Shown here in pieces: positions 18,014-27,570 of a stretch of 64,000 nucleotides of DNA. Positions within the stretch are counted from its first letter, which is position 1. Each line of letters starts with the position of its first letter. The notes beneath the pieces are model-generated. The model made no database searches and had not been told where the DNA came from. It saw only the letters and a program-made list of their open reading frames with translations. The translations under genes were made by a program, and so were the position numbers. Origin of the DNA: Dysgonomonas gadei ATCC BAA-286 (lineage in GTDB: Bacteria > Bacteroidota > Bacteroidia > Bacteroidales > Dysgonomonadaceae); contig NZ_GL891981.1 in the NCBI RefSeq assembly GCF_000213555.1, positions 172,821-236,820 on the forward strand, written 5' to 3'.

Positions 18014-20029
18014 ATGATAAAAAAGCACTCTTTATTATTCTTCGCACTACTTACAACATTAGGTATACTTGCACAACAGGACGATACTGTTGTATTCACA
18101 ATAGATGGAGTACCTGTGTATAAGTCAGAGGTTGAGTACGCCTACAAAAAGGGAAATGCTAATGCCGAAACCAAACAGGACTTTGGCGACTTCGTAAATT
18201 CATATATAAACTTTAAGTTGAATGTAACTGAAGCTAAAGCCCAGCAATTAGATACAACGGCATCTTACCAGCGGCAGCTCTCGTCCTACAGGTCGCAGAT
18301 GGCTCAGCAATATATGAATAATACCGACTATGAAGACGAATATATAGAGAAAATATATAAGAGGATGAAGGAAAATGTGGAGATCAACCATGTTATGTTC
18401 CCTTTCGACAATAAAGAAATAGTATTGCCTGCCGATACTCTGAGGATGTATAAGAAGGCAATGGAAGCCAGAGCTAAAATACTGAAAGGCGGATTCACCG
18501 GAACTGAGCTGAGTACCCTGCGTTCGGGTGCGATGTTCTATCCTCGTGCCGAATCCCGCAACGGATATATAGGCTGGGTATCTCCTTTCATGTTTGCCGC
18601 CAAAGTAGAAGATGCCATATACAGCCTGCCGCTGAACGAGGTGAGTATGCCTATACGTGCAGCCCGGGGATATCATATTGTGCAAGTACTGAACAGACGC
18701 CCGGCAATGGGAGCCGTAGAAATAGAACAAGTCGTATTTAACTTTTCACATCTGCCTCCGTCACAACAGCAGATAGACAGTGTGGGTAAGGTTGCGTGGA
18801 GAGAATATAAAAACATCAAGTCTCCGGCAGATTACCAGTCTCTTTGCGACTTATTTTCCAAAGTTCACAAAATGGAAACTAACGGATGCTACTTTGGTAT
18901 TATAAAACTGGATTCGAACCTGCCTATGGATTTTACTATGGCGGCTTTCAGTCTGGAAAAGGCTGGAGATATAAGTAAGCCGGTGATGTCAAACTATGGC
19001 TACCACATTATAAGGCTGTTGCGGAAAATACCGACAGAGAGTCTTGATGTAATGAGAAATCAGTTGCGGGAAAGAATCCTGAGAAGTGATAAAGTGCAGG
19101 AACTTAGCGATGAGAAAAGACGCAGTCTGAAAAGCTACTTTAATGTTACAGTCAATAAAGAGGCTTACTCCAAATTATATGAAATAACAGAAACCGTCTC
19201 CCCTCGTGATTCTGTGTTTCTGAAAATGATAAAGAACGGTGACGATATTCTGTTCGATATAGACGGACAAAGGGCATATCCGGTTCGTGAATTTGCCAAG
19301 TATATTAATTACAGGCAGAAAGAAAGAATAAAAGATACGAATGACATTACAATTATGCAGATTGAAGAAGCCTCTCCTTATAGTCTGTCGTCGGATATAC
19401 TCAACGAATATTTTGAAGGATTTCAGGCACTTCTGCTCTCCGATTATGAAGAAAATACGCTGGACAAAAGATTTCCTGACTTTGCCCGCATAGTAAATGA
19501 GTTTTCCGATGGTCTGTTATATTATGACGTGCAAAATAAAAATGTGTGGGAGCGCTCAAAGACAGATACGGAAGGTTTAGCAGCTTGCTTCGACAAAAAC
19601 AAAGTGAAATACTCATTGGATGGCCCGAGATATAAAGGTATGGTGGTATACGCAAAGAGTGGGGATATACTCAAGAAAGCCGAAGCTGCCTCTAAAAAGG
19701 TAAAATCCCGCGAAGCTTTTATCAAAGAGATAGATGATACGTTGAACAAGGATTCTATACGAGTCAAAATAGAGCCGGGACTATGGATAAAAGGTGGCAA
19801 CGCATATGTAGACAATAAAATATATGAAGGTGCTACACCTCCCCCATTCAACGGATATCCGTATTTCTTTGTGACCGGAAAGTTTATAGATACACCTGAG
19901 GACTACACAGATGTCCGTTATGCAGTGGAGCTGGATTATCAGGAAAAACTCGAAAAAGAGTGGGCTGCTTACCTCCAAAATAAATACAAAGTAGAAATTA
20001 ACAAGTCGGCATTAAATTTGAAACAATGA
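18014..20029 (+). CDS. Periplasmic peptidyl-prolyl isomerase with two parvulin domains
   Basis: The protein has 671 residues with a signal peptide (LLFFALLTTLGILAQ). A SurA/PpiD-like helical N-domain is followed by two parvulin-type modules: about 125-235 (VEINHVMFPF to GYHIVQVLNR) and about 240-350 (IEQVVFNF to GYHIIRLLRK). A long C-terminal region of about 300 residues has no obvious catalytic motif. The role is folding or chaperoning of outer-membrane proteins in the periplasm. Its stop overlaps the next gene's start by 4 bases, showing translational coupling. Confidence 0.9.
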   Translation: MIKKHSLLFFALLTTLGILAQQDDTVVFTIDGVPVYKSEVEYAYKKGNANAETKQDFGDFVNSYINFKLNVTEAKAQQLDTTASYQRQLSSYRSQMAQQYMNNTDYEDEYIEKIYKRMKENVEINHVMFPFDNKEIVLPADTLRMYKKAMEARAKILKGGFTGTELSTLRSGAMFYPRAESRNGYIGWVSPFMFAAKVEDAIYSLPLNEVSMPIRAARGYHIVQVLNRRPAMGAVEIEQVVFNFSHLPPSQQQIDSVGKVAWREYKNIKSPADYQSLCDLFSKVHKMETNGCYFGIIKLDSNLPMDFTMAAFSLEKAGDISKPVMSNYGYHIIRLLRKIPTESLDVMRNQLRERILRSDKVQELSDEKRRSLKSYFNVTVNKEAYSKLYEITETVSPRDSVFLKMIKNGDDILFDIDGQRAYPVREFAKYINYRQKERIKDTNDITIMQIEEASPYSLSSDILNEYFEGFQALLLSDYEENTLDKRFPDFARIVNEFSDGLLYYDVQNKNVWERSKTDTEGLAACFDKNKVKYSLDGPRYKGMVVYAKSGDILKKAEAASKKVKSREAFIKEIDDTLNKDSIRVKIEPGLWIKGGNAYVDNKIYEGATPPPFNGYPYFFVTGKFIDTPEDYTDVRYAVELDYQEKLEKEWAAYLQNKYKVEINKSALNLKQ

Positions 20030-20892
20030 AAAAGATCCTTATCTGCTTACATCTGTTTTTTATGGTTTTCGTAGCGTTTTCCTGTAGCGGAAGCGGGGCA
20101 GCTGATGCCGACCGGGCTTTAAATCCGATTGTTACCGTGGGAGATAAAACGCTTTATCAGGCCGATCTGGACGAAGTTATTCCTATTGGCCTTTCTGCCG
20201 AAGACAGCACTGCCGCAGTCAAGTCTTATATCGATATGTGGGTAAACGACCAGTTGATATATAACAAGGCCCTGCAAAACATTATAAACAAGAAAGATAT
20301 AGACGAGTTGGTCGAAGGCTACAAAAAGTCACTGATAACAAGTTCATATCAGGAACAATTGCTGAAAGAGTATTTTTCAAAATCCGTTTCGGAAAATGAA
20401 CTCAAAGCATACTATGAGCAGAATAAGGACAAATTCAAGCTGGAAGACAATATTATTAAGGGGCTGTATCTGAAAATCCCTGTAAATTCAAAACAGCTGG
20501 CTAATTTTCAGAAATGGTATAAACAAGGAAATGATGCTGCGATAGAAAATATTGAAAAGAATACATTGCAGAATGCAGTGGCTTACGAATATTTTTATGA
20601 CAAATGGGTAGGACTGGTAGATGTACTGGAGAATATGCCACCTGCCGTTACTGATGAAAAAATATTTCTTCAGAGGAACAAGAATCTGGAATTGCGCGAC
20701 TCATCTTTTGTATATCTATTGAATATCAAAGAGTACGAACTGACCGGAAGTGAAGCCCCGTATGACTATGTGAAAGGGCAACTATCCGAAATGTATATGG
20801 AACAAAAGAAGGCTGATTATTTGCAGCAGGTGAAAAAAGACTTGTATGACAAAGCCGTTTCGGATGAAGAAATTAAGTTTTATAATAAATAG
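20026..20892 (+). CDS. Lipoprotein related to PpiC/SurA chaperones, no clear catalytic domain
   Basis: The protein has 288 residues. A lipobox ends at Cys20 (V-A-F-S-C). The segment VTVGDKTLYQADLDEVIP and the helical NDQLIYNKAL and NELKAYYEQNKDKFKLED patterns are typical of the SurA N-domain family. A parvulin active domain is not apparent, so it may be a holdase partner of the flanking isomerases rather than an enzyme. It is coupled to the gene before it and lies about 80 bases before the SurA-like gene. Confidence 0.8.
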   Translation: MKKILICLHLFFMVFVAFSCSGSGAADADRALNPIVTVGDKTLYQADLDEVIPIGLSAEDSTAAVKSYIDMWVNDQLIYNKALQNIINKKDIDELVEGYKKSLITSSYQEQLLKEYFSKSVSENELKAYYEQNKDKFKLEDNIIKGLYLKIPVNSKQLANFQKWYKQGNDAAIENIEKNTLQNAVAYEYFYDKWVGLVDVLENMPPAVTDEKIFLQRNKNLELRDSSFVYLLNIKEYELTGSEAPYDYVKGQLSEMYMEQKKADYLQQVKKDLYDKAVSDEEIKFYNK

Positions 20893-20973
20893 AATATAAC
20901 TTCTTTTTTTACGTTAAGAGAAAAAGTAATACATTATCACTATATTTACGCGATTTTTTAATTGAACATACAA

Positions 20974-22359
20974 ATGGTAAAACAGGCCGGAAAATTTATT
21001 TTATTAGCAATACTATTAAGTTCGGGGCTTTTGTGTAAGGCTCAGGACAATATCATCGACCAGATAATCTGGGTAGTAGGAGACGAAGCTATACTAAAGT
21101 CGGATGTAGAAAAAGCCCGGCAGATGATGCTGTCGAGGGGCGAACGTATCGAAGGTGACCCATATTGCCTGATACCCGAACAGCTGGCTGTACAAAAACT
21201 GTTTCTCGACCAGGCCAAGATAGACAGTATAGATGTGCCTACAGCAGAGGTGTCCAGAGGAGTAACCCGTCAGGAAAACATGGTTATTGCTAATCTGGGT
21301 TCCAAAGAAAAAGTAGAAGAATATCTTCAGGCTTCGATGAGCCAGTTGCGCGAAGAATGGAGAGAAGAAATCCGCAACGGCTATCTGGTATCGGAAGTCA
21401 AGAAAAAACTGGTAGGAAAAAAGAGTAGCCTGACTCCGTCGGAGGTAAGAAGGTACTATGCCCAATTGCCACAGGATAGCTTACCATATATACCCACTAC
21501 CGTAGAAGTACAGATAATCACAAATGAACCGATAGTTCCTCTGGCTGAAATAGATAAAGTAAAAGAACGCCTTAGAGATTTTACCAACAGGGTAAATGCA
21601 GGGGAAAGCTTCTCCACACTGGCTATTATGTACTCCGAAGATGGTTCTGCCCAGAACGGAGGAGAAACCGGATTCAGCGGACGTGCCAGTTGGGTTACGG
21701 AATTCTCCAATATGGCTTTTTCGCTGAACGATCCTAAAAAAGTATCCAATATAGTAGAGACCGAATATGGATTCCATATTATCCAGTTGATCGAACGCAG
21801 AGGTGACCTGATAAACGTGCGTCATATTCTGCTTCGTCCGAAAGTGCCGGAAGCTGAATTCGAAAAAGCAATTGCCAAAATGGATTCCATCACCAAGGAT
21901 ATAAAACAAAACAAATTTACATTCGAAGATGCAACGGTGCTATCATTCGACAAAGACACCCGAAAGAATAACGGATTAATGGTTAACCGTAAGGAAAGTG
22001 CAAACTATGGCACACCACGCTTCCTGAAAGAAGAACTTCCTCCGGCTGTAGCTATCGCTGTGGATAAGTTGAAAGTAGGAGAAGTATCGGCTCCGTTCAG
22101 AATGAAGACAGATAACGGGAAAGAAGTAGTAGCCATCGTAAAACTCAGAAGCCGTACCGAAGGACATGTAGCTAATGTATCCGATGACTATCAGGCCCTG
22201 AAAGAAATAGTAGAAGCGCATAAACAAGAGGATATACTTCGTAAATGGCTCCAAACTAAAATCAAGGGTACATACGTTTTCATAGATGAAAACTGGCGGA
22301 ATTGCGATTTCCAATATTCAGGATGGCTCAAAGACGATACTACTAATAAGGTTAAATAA
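20974..22359 (+). CDS. SurA-like periplasmic peptidyl-prolyl isomerase
   Basis: The protein has 461 residues from the ATG at 20974 (a TTG four codons earlier is less likely). A signal peptide ends near C-K-A-Q. The SurA N-domain (IIWVVGDEAILKSDVE, QLAVQKLFLDQAKID) is followed by parvulin domain 1 (about 172-280, EDGSAQNGGETGFSG and GFHIIQLIER) and domain 2 (about 283-400, NVRHILLRPK onward). The role is chaperoning outer-membrane porins to the Bam machinery. Third of three successive foldase genes; a TATATTTA promoter-like word lies about 30 bases upstream. Confidence 0.93.
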   Translation: MVKQAGKFILLAILLSSGLLCKAQDNIIDQIIWVVGDEAILKSDVEKARQMMLSRGERIEGDPYCLIPEQLAVQKLFLDQAKIDSIDVPTAEVSRGVTRQENMVIANLGSKEKVEEYLQASMSQLREEWREEIRNGYLVSEVKKKLVGKKSSLTPSEVRRYYAQLPQDSLPYIPTTVEVQIITNEPIVPLAEIDKVKERLRDFTNRVNAGESFSTLAIMYSEDGSAQNGGETGFSGRASWVTEFSNMAFSLNDPKKVSNIVETEYGFHIIQLIERRGDLINVRHILLRPKVPEAEFEKAIAKMDSITKDIKQNKFTFEDATVLSFDKDTRKNNGLMVNRKESANYGTPRFLKEELPPAVAIAVDKLKVGEVSAPFRMKTDNGKEVVAIVKLRSRTEGHVANVSDDYQALKEIVEAHKQEDILRKWLQTKIKGTYVFIDENWRNCDFQYSGWLKDDTTNKVK

Positions 22360-22404
22360 ACCTATATTAAATAAAACGTGTTCAATAAACTTATAAAATA
22401 TGCG

Positions 22405-24285
22405 ATGCAAAGGCATAGAATACCTCTGGTGAGTGTTCTGTGCCTCATTGCTCTTTATGCTTCGGCCCAGTCGATACTGTCGCCACAGGTGAAACCGGAT
22501 ATTACACAGGTTCCCAAAAAACCACAGGACCCTGTGAAACAGCAGTCCGCAAGCAAAGGTGGAGTAAAAGTAATTGAGTTGGTCAATTCGAAAAGACTGA
22601 TAAGACGGCCTGATTTTGAGCCGCAAATATTAAAAGACAGTGTTATATTCTTGCACGACGGAGCTTATCTCTACTGCGACAGTGCTTATTGGGATGAGAA
22701 GCAGAATTCTTTCGAAGCTTTCAGTAATGTCCGTATGGAACAAGGAGATACCCTGTTCCTGAACGGAAGATATATGCATTATGACGGGAATACGAAGTTG
22801 GTAAAGGTTCGCGAGAATGTTAATCTGGAACATTCCCCTAAAAGCAAAAGAAACCCGATAACATTGTTTACCGACAGTCTTAATTATGACCGGACTCTGA
22901 ATCTCGGTTATTATTTCGACGGCGGTATGCTTGTAGATTCACTCAACGAATTGACTTCTTTCTGGGGACAATATGAACCCAATATCCGCATTGCCACATT
23001 TAAGGATAGCGTAATCTTGAAGAATCCGAATTTCACGCTTTATTCGGATAAGTTGAAATATAATACGAACGAAAAGATAGCTATCTTCACTACTCCGACC
23101 GAAATAGTATCCGACAGCGGAGTTATCTATACGAGCAACGGATGGTACAATACTGAGACCGAGAAATCACTCCTTCTCGATCAGTCGACAGTAATGAATA
23201 AAGAAGGAAACCGCTATCTGAGAGGTGATTCTATCTATTATTATAAGACACTGGGCTATGGCGAAGTATTCGGTAATATGTTTTTACAGGATACTGTAAA
23301 GAAAATAATTCTTATTGGTAATTACGGTTATTATAATGAACTAAACAATTCGGCATTAGCTACCGATTCCGCTTATTGTATCGAATATTCGCAAGGAGAC
23401 AGCCTGTATATACATGCCGACACGCTAAAATTACTGACTATTATAGACAGTACCCATATTCCTAAAATCAAACCAGTAACGGCAGATTCTCTGATAAAGA
23501 CCGAACCTCTGATTCTGGACTCTCTGGCCAGGGATTCTTTGCACATCATCGACCGATTCCAAAACGATTCGGCACGGGTAGACATGGGACTTCCGGCAGA
23601 TACAATGCCGCTTTATACAACCTCTGCATTACATGCTGTGGATACCACAAAAAAGGAGTTCCGTATGATAAAGGCCTATTATGGGGTAAGGTTTTATCGT
23701 TCCGATATGCAAGGTGTATGTGATTCCCTGCAATTCAACTCCAAGGATTCTATTATCCATATGTATCGCGACCCTATATTGTGGAATACCAACAGGCAGC
23801 TGTCGGGTGATACGATAGATATCTTTATGAATGACAGTACTATAGATCGGATGCATGTAAAGCAGTATAGTTTCTCTATCGAAGAAAAAGATTCTATACA
23901 CTTCAATCAGCTGAAAAGCCGTTCGATGAAGATTTTTTTCGAAAATAAGAAGGTAAAACGAGTCTTGGCCGAAGGAAATGTAGAAACAATCGCCTATCCG
24001 GAAGAACGGGACGGTACACTAAACGGTGTCCTCAATTGGCTGGAAGGTAGTTATCTGCAGATTTTTATGAATGACGGCCAGTTCGAAAAGTTAGTCGTGT
24101 GGCCTAAGCCTGTAGGAAAAACAACCCCTTTCCATTTGATAACTCCTGAACAATTAAGGCTGAAAGACTTTTACTGGTACGATTATATAAGACCTCTGGA
24201 TAAAGACGATATATTCAGGAAAGCGCCGAAAAAAGCCGGGGATGTACGCCCTAAACGTCCGGCAGTCTTTGACAGAGAAGAATAA
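22405..24285 (+). CDS. OstA-like LPS transport protein
   Basis: The protein has 626 residues from the ATG at 22405, which gives a compact signal peptide (PLVSVLCLIALYASAQS). An in-frame GTG at 22378 would add nine residues. Repeated beta strands of the OstA/LptA-LptD jelly-roll type run through the N-terminal 300 residues (YLYCDSAYWDEKQNSFEAF, GDTLFLNGRYMHYDG). It is the Bacteroidota OstA-like_N family, probably a periplasmic LPS-bridge or LptD-assisting protein. The order foldases, OstA-like, mutL fits outer-membrane biogenesis next to a housekeeping gene. Confidence 0.88.
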   Translation: MQRHRIPLVSVLCLIALYASAQSILSPQVKPDITQVPKKPQDPVKQQSASKGGVKVIELVNSKRLIRRPDFEPQILKDSVIFLHDGAYLYCDSAYWDEKQNSFEAFSNVRMEQGDTLFLNGRYMHYDGNTKLVKVRENVNLEHSPKSKRNPITLFTDSLNYDRTLNLGYYFDGGMLVDSLNELTSFWGQYEPNIRIATFKDSVILKNPNFTLYSDKLKYNTNEKIAIFTTPTEIVSDSGVIYTSNGWYNTETEKSLLLDQSTVMNKEGNRYLRGDSIYYYKTLGYGEVFGNMFLQDTVKKIILIGNYGYYNELNNSALATDSAYCIEYSQGDSLYIHADTLKLLTIIDSTHIPKIKPVTADSLIKTEPLILDSLARDSLHIIDRFQNDSARVDMGLPADTMPLYTTSALHAVDTTKKEFRMIKAYYGVRFYRSDMQGVCDSLQFNSKDSIIHMYRDPILWNTNRQLSGDTIDIFMNDSTIDRMHVKQYSFSIEEKDSIHFNQLKSRSMKIFFENKKVKRVLAEGNVETIAYPEERDGTLNGVLNWLEGSYLQIFMNDGQFEKLVVWPKPVGKTTPFHLITPEQLRLKDFYWYDYIRPLDKDDIFRKAPKKAGDVRPKRPAVFDREE

Positions 24286-24291
24286 AGACCA

Positions 24292-24361
24292 TTATAAGTT
24301 ATAAATTACGAATTATAATAAGTAGTTAATTGTTGACTGCTAACTGTTGACTGTTGACTGA
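24292..24361 (+). repeat. Ten consecutive 7-bp periodic units filling the spacer before mutL
   Basis: From 24292 the sequence divides into heptads without a phase break: TTATAAG, TTATAAA, TTACGAA, TTATAAT, AAGTAGT, TAATTGT, TGACTGC, TAACTGT, TGACTGT, TGACTGA. The later units share the consensus TrACTGn. Similar heptads occur at 29404 and 52693. Confidence 0.75.
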
Positions 24362-24371
24362 CATACAGGAT

Positions 24372-26213
24372 ATGAGCGATATAATACATCTTTTACCCGA
24401 TTCTATAGCCAATCAGATTGCCGCGGGAGAGGTCATTCAACGACCTTCATCCGTAGTAAAAGAACTGGTCGAAAATGCTATTGATGCAGGGGCCGACACT
24501 ATACAACTTATCATCAAGGATGCCGGACGTACATTAGTTCAGGTCATCGACAACGGTAAAGGCATGTCCGCCACCGATGTGCGCATGGCTTTTGAACGTC
24601 ACGCAACTTCGAAAATAAGGTCGGCTGATGATCTTTTTGCCTTGCATACAATGGGATTCCGCGGAGAGGCATTGCCTTCTATTGCCGCTATTGCGCAGGT
24701 AGAAGTAAAGACCCGCAGGGAAGAGGACGAACTGGGCACTTTACTCCAGATTTCGGGTTCGAAAGTTGAAACTCAGGAATGCATCGCCTGTCCCAAAGGG
24801 AGTAATTTTTCGGTAAAGAATATCTTTTTCAATGTACCTGCCCGCCGTAAGTTCCTTAAATCGAATGATACCGAACGGAGGAATATACTTACCGAGCTGG
24901 AACGGATAGTATTGGTTAATCCCGGAATAGAATTTTCTTTCACCGACAACGATATTGAAGCTCTCCGGTATCCTGCATGCAATCTGCGTCAGCGAGTTGT
25001 AAATGTGGTGGGAAAGAATTTCAACCAGCAACTGATATCCATCGATATAGATACTTCTCTGGTAAAGATAAAAGGATTTGTGGGCAAACCCGAATCGGCC
25101 CGCAAAACAAGAGCTTTGCAGTATTTCTTTGTGAATGGGCGATATATGCGCCATCCGTATTTCAACAAGGCCGTGACAGCCGCTTTCGAACCGTTAATCC
25201 CATCGGGCGAAAATCCGAATTATTTCATTTATTTCGATGTTGAGCCGGACACTATCGATGTAAATATACATCCGACTAAAACCGAAATAAAATTCGAGAA
25301 TGAACAGCCCATCTGGCAGATACTATCGGCAGCGGTAAAAGAAGCATTAGGTAAGTTCAATGAGGTGCCTACTATCGACTTTGATACAACGGATGCAATA
25401 GACATACCTATTCACGACCCGTCGAAGAATGTAAGCCAGCCACGTGTGAATATAAACCCATCATACAACCCTTTCAAAAGTCCGGTCTCAAACTCAGGTT
25501 ATCAGCGTCAGAATGTAGACTGGGAAAAATTCTATGAAGGATTTGAAAAAGATAAGGGTAGTTCGAACTTAGATATAGAGCCGGATACGGATGTGAATAT
25601 ATTCGGCCATTCGTCCGATCCGGGGATGAATACCTCTTCTGTAAGCACCGAGATGGTAGTCCATTACCAATATAAGAATAAATACATACTTACATCTGTA
25701 AAATCGGGACTGATGCTCATAGACCAGCACCGGGCACATGTACGTATCCTGTTTGACCAGTTTATCGCTCAGATTCGTCAAAAGAGAGGTATCTCGCAGC
25801 GAGCTTTATTTCCCGATATAATAGAGTTGTCGCCTTCCGAAGCGGCGATGATCCCTTATCTGATGGATGATCTGGAAGCTGTAGGATTCGATTTGAGCCA
25901 TCTTGGCAACAATGCCTATGCAATAAACGGAACACCTTCCGAAATCACGAACGTAGATCCTGTGCAGCTTGTACATAATATGATAAGCCGGAGTGTAGAC
26001 AGCGGAAGCGATGTAAAAGAAGAAATACAGGAATCCCTTGCCTTGTCGATGGCCAATGCGGCATCTATCCCTTATGGGCATAAATTATCCGACGAGGAGA
26101 TGAATAAAATTGTAGACCAACTGTTTGCATCCCCTGCGCATAAGCATACTCCCGATGGTAAGACAATCATCTCATTACTCGAAGATGATGTGATAGAGAA
26201 AATGTTCCGGTAA
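24372..26213 (+). CDS. mutL: DNA mismatch repair protein MutL
   Basis: The protein has 613 residues from the ATG at 24372, which starts the family's canonical IIHLLPDSIANQIAAGEV motif; an upstream TTG is less likely. The GHKL ATPase N-domain is intact (VENAIDAGA, DNGKGM, TMGFRGEALPSIA), and the S5-like transducer domain has DVNIHPTKTEIKF. The C-terminal dimerisation domain reads D-Q-H-R-A-H-V at 451-457 in place of the endonuclease motif DQHA(x)2E, and T-P-D-G-K-T near 593 in place of C-P-H-G-R-P. The metal-binding endonuclease site therefore looks lost. It matches mismatches together with MutS. Confidence 0.97.
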   Translation: MSDIIHLLPDSIANQIAAGEVIQRPSSVVKELVENAIDAGADTIQLIIKDAGRTLVQVIDNGKGMSATDVRMAFERHATSKIRSADDLFALHTMGFRGEALPSIAAIAQVEVKTRREEDELGTLLQISGSKVETQECIACPKGSNFSVKNIFFNVPARRKFLKSNDTERRNILTELERIVLVNPGIEFSFTDNDIEALRYPACNLRQRVVNVVGKNFNQQLISIDIDTSLVKIKGFVGKPESARKTRALQYFFVNGRYMRHPYFNKAVTAAFEPLIPSGENPNYFIYFDVEPDTIDVNIHPTKTEIKFENEQPIWQILSAAVKEALGKFNEVPTIDFDTTDAIDIPIHDPSKNVSQPRVNINPSYNPFKSPVSNSGYQRQNVDWEKFYEGFEKDKGSSNLDIEPDTDVNIFGHSSDPGMNTSSVSTEMVVHYQYKNKYILTSVKSGLMLIDQHRAHVRILFDQFIAQIRQKRGISQRALFPDIIELSPSEAAMIPYLMDDLEAVGFDLSHLGNNAYAINGTPSEITNVDPVQLVHNMISRSVDSGSDVKEEIQESLALSMANAASIPYGHKLSDEEMNKIVDQLFASPAHKHTPDGKTIISLLEDDVIEKMFR

Positions 26214-26225
26214 TAAAGAGCATTT

Positions 26226-26984
26226 CTATTTCCCCCATCCAAAAGACATGCCCAGACTGACGCCTAAAGAATGCATATTCTTCCCTTTTATTTCTATTTC
26301 GTCCACGACTGAGCCATCATAGTTGTCTGTAGTTACTGCTTTGAATTTGGGTTTAGTCAATCGAAGACGGTAGTTTATCCCCAGTGTAAGACTGGTTGTA
26401 TTGGTTAATTTATAAGAGGATGTAAGTTGAAGTGCTGTTATTATATTCTTGTCGGATACAAAATTATCATCATCAGGATGCCATATATATCTTACATTAT
26501 ACTTTGTATTTGTATCATGTTCTTTCACCGTGTAGCTTGCTGATGGAACATACATATCCTCCAAGCCAAAACCCAGATGAGGAACAAGGTCAAATTTTTT
26601 GAACCTGAATTTGTAGAATGCACCAATAGTCAGTTTGGCACCGGGATTACCGTCATTTTCGCTAAAATGATCACTACTGAGATAATAAGAATTAAGATCA
26701 AACTCATTGAGGTAATTAGCGCTCTTATGATTCTTATTGTAAGAATACAACGAGACCGAAAGATCGGAATAAACCCCTATATTTCGGGATATGAGAAAAT
26801 TTATTCTGCTTTTCAAATCTGTCGACCTGTTTTTCCTTAATCCTTTATTAATATCCGGATTATCGAACCACTGATTTAAGCCGAAAATTTGTTCCACTTC
26901 AAAATCCAACCAAAATTTCTTTTCCTGTGCATGGCTACCCGAGAACATAATCAGGGGCACGATAAAAAATAGCATTCTCTTCAT
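26226..26984 (-). CDS. Outer-membrane beta-barrel protein of unknown function
   Basis: The protein has 252 residues from the ATG at 26984; an in-frame TTG at 26990 is less likely. A signal peptide (MLFFIVPLIMFSGSHAQ) precedes amphipathic beta strands ending in a final strand of the type S-L-G-V-S-L-G-M-S-F-G-W, with an aromatic near the end as in small outer-membrane barrels. The gene starts a few bases after the stop of the lipoprotein-like gene and converges on mutL with only 12 bases between the stop codons. The function is unknown. Confidence 0.75.
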   Translation of the reverse strand: MKRMLFFIVPLIMFSGSHAQEKKFWLDFEVEQIFGLNQWFDNPDINKGLRKNRSTDLKSRINFLISRNIGVYSDLSVSLYSYNKNHKSANYLNEFDLNSYYLSSDHFSENDGNPGAKLTIGAFYKFRFKKFDLVPHLGFGLEDMYVPSASYTVKEHDTNTKYNVRYIWHPDDDNFVSDKNIITALQLTSSYKLTNTTSLTLGINYRLRLTKPKFKAVTTDNYDGSVVDEIEIKGKNMHSLGVSLGMSFGWGK

Positions 26985-26986
26985 TA

Positions 26987-27469
26987 TCAATATAATTCTA
27001 TCGGATTGGTACTGGCTTCAAAAATCTTATCTTCATTATCGGTCACCACAACCTTGAAGATGTATGTATCGGCAGGAATTGATTTCCTCAAAACAAAAGC
27101 ATGGCTATATGGTTTCGGACCAAAAATTATTTTGGAAAATAGTTTGGAAATTTCGCTTCCGGCAGGATATTCTGTACCTATATCGACATTGCAGTATATC
27201 CGTTCCGATTTGATACTGCCTGTTATATTGTAATAATAATCCGCGTGAGTGTACTCATCTTCTTCCAGATAGCTGATAGCGATTATATAAGCCTCTTTCT
27301 TTATCGGCTCATCTGATACTATTGGATTTTTACCCTCATTATTTACATTATAAATTTCTATGCCGATCAGTTTGGGCGGTATAGTTTCCTCTGCATCTTT
27401 TTCGTCGCATTTCATTGCTATGTTCAATATGAATACTATAGAAATGAGCAGGTATAATTTCAATTTCAT
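26987..27469 (-). CDS. Small exported protein, possible lipoprotein, of unknown function
   Basis: The protein has 160 residues. A hydrophobic start (LYLLISIVFILNIA) ends at Cys21 after M-K, not a classic lipobox, so lipidation is uncertain. The mature part alternates beta strands (KLIGIEIYNVNNEG, AYIIAISYLEEDEYTHADYYY) and resembles short Bacteroidota DUF5034-like proteins, but I cannot name the family with confidence. It is the first gene of a pair with the beta-barrel gene. About 100 bases separate it from the yqeY stop, with a terminator between. Confidence 0.65.
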   Translation of the reverse strand: MKLKLYLLISIVFILNIAMKCDEKDAEETIPPKLIGIEIYNVNNEGKNPIVSDEPIKKEAYIIAISYLEEDEYTHADYYYNITGSIKSERIYCNVDIGTEYPAGSEISKLFSKIIFGPKPYSHAFVLRKSIPADTYIFKVVVTDNEDKIFEASTNPIELY

Positions 27470-27511
27470 AGTTAATACATTTTTAGATTAGGCTAAGTAT
27501 TATATAAAACG

Positions 27512-27541
27512 AAAAAGCAGAATGTTTATTACACCCTGCTC
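27512..27541 (-). terminator. Intrinsic terminator after yqeY
   Basis: On the minus strand AGCAG and CTGCT form the outer stem, extended inward by two G-T pairs and TG/CA around a 7-base loop, followed by TTTTT. It lies about 30 bases past the yqeY stop and ends the dcw-cluster transcript. Confidence 0.75.
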
Positions 27542-27570
27542 TTAAATTATATAGATTATCTTCGTCTATT

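Noticed and set aside
24292..24361. Heptad repeats as a CRISPR array
   Set aside because: Units are only seven bases with no spacers and no cas genes are in the window.
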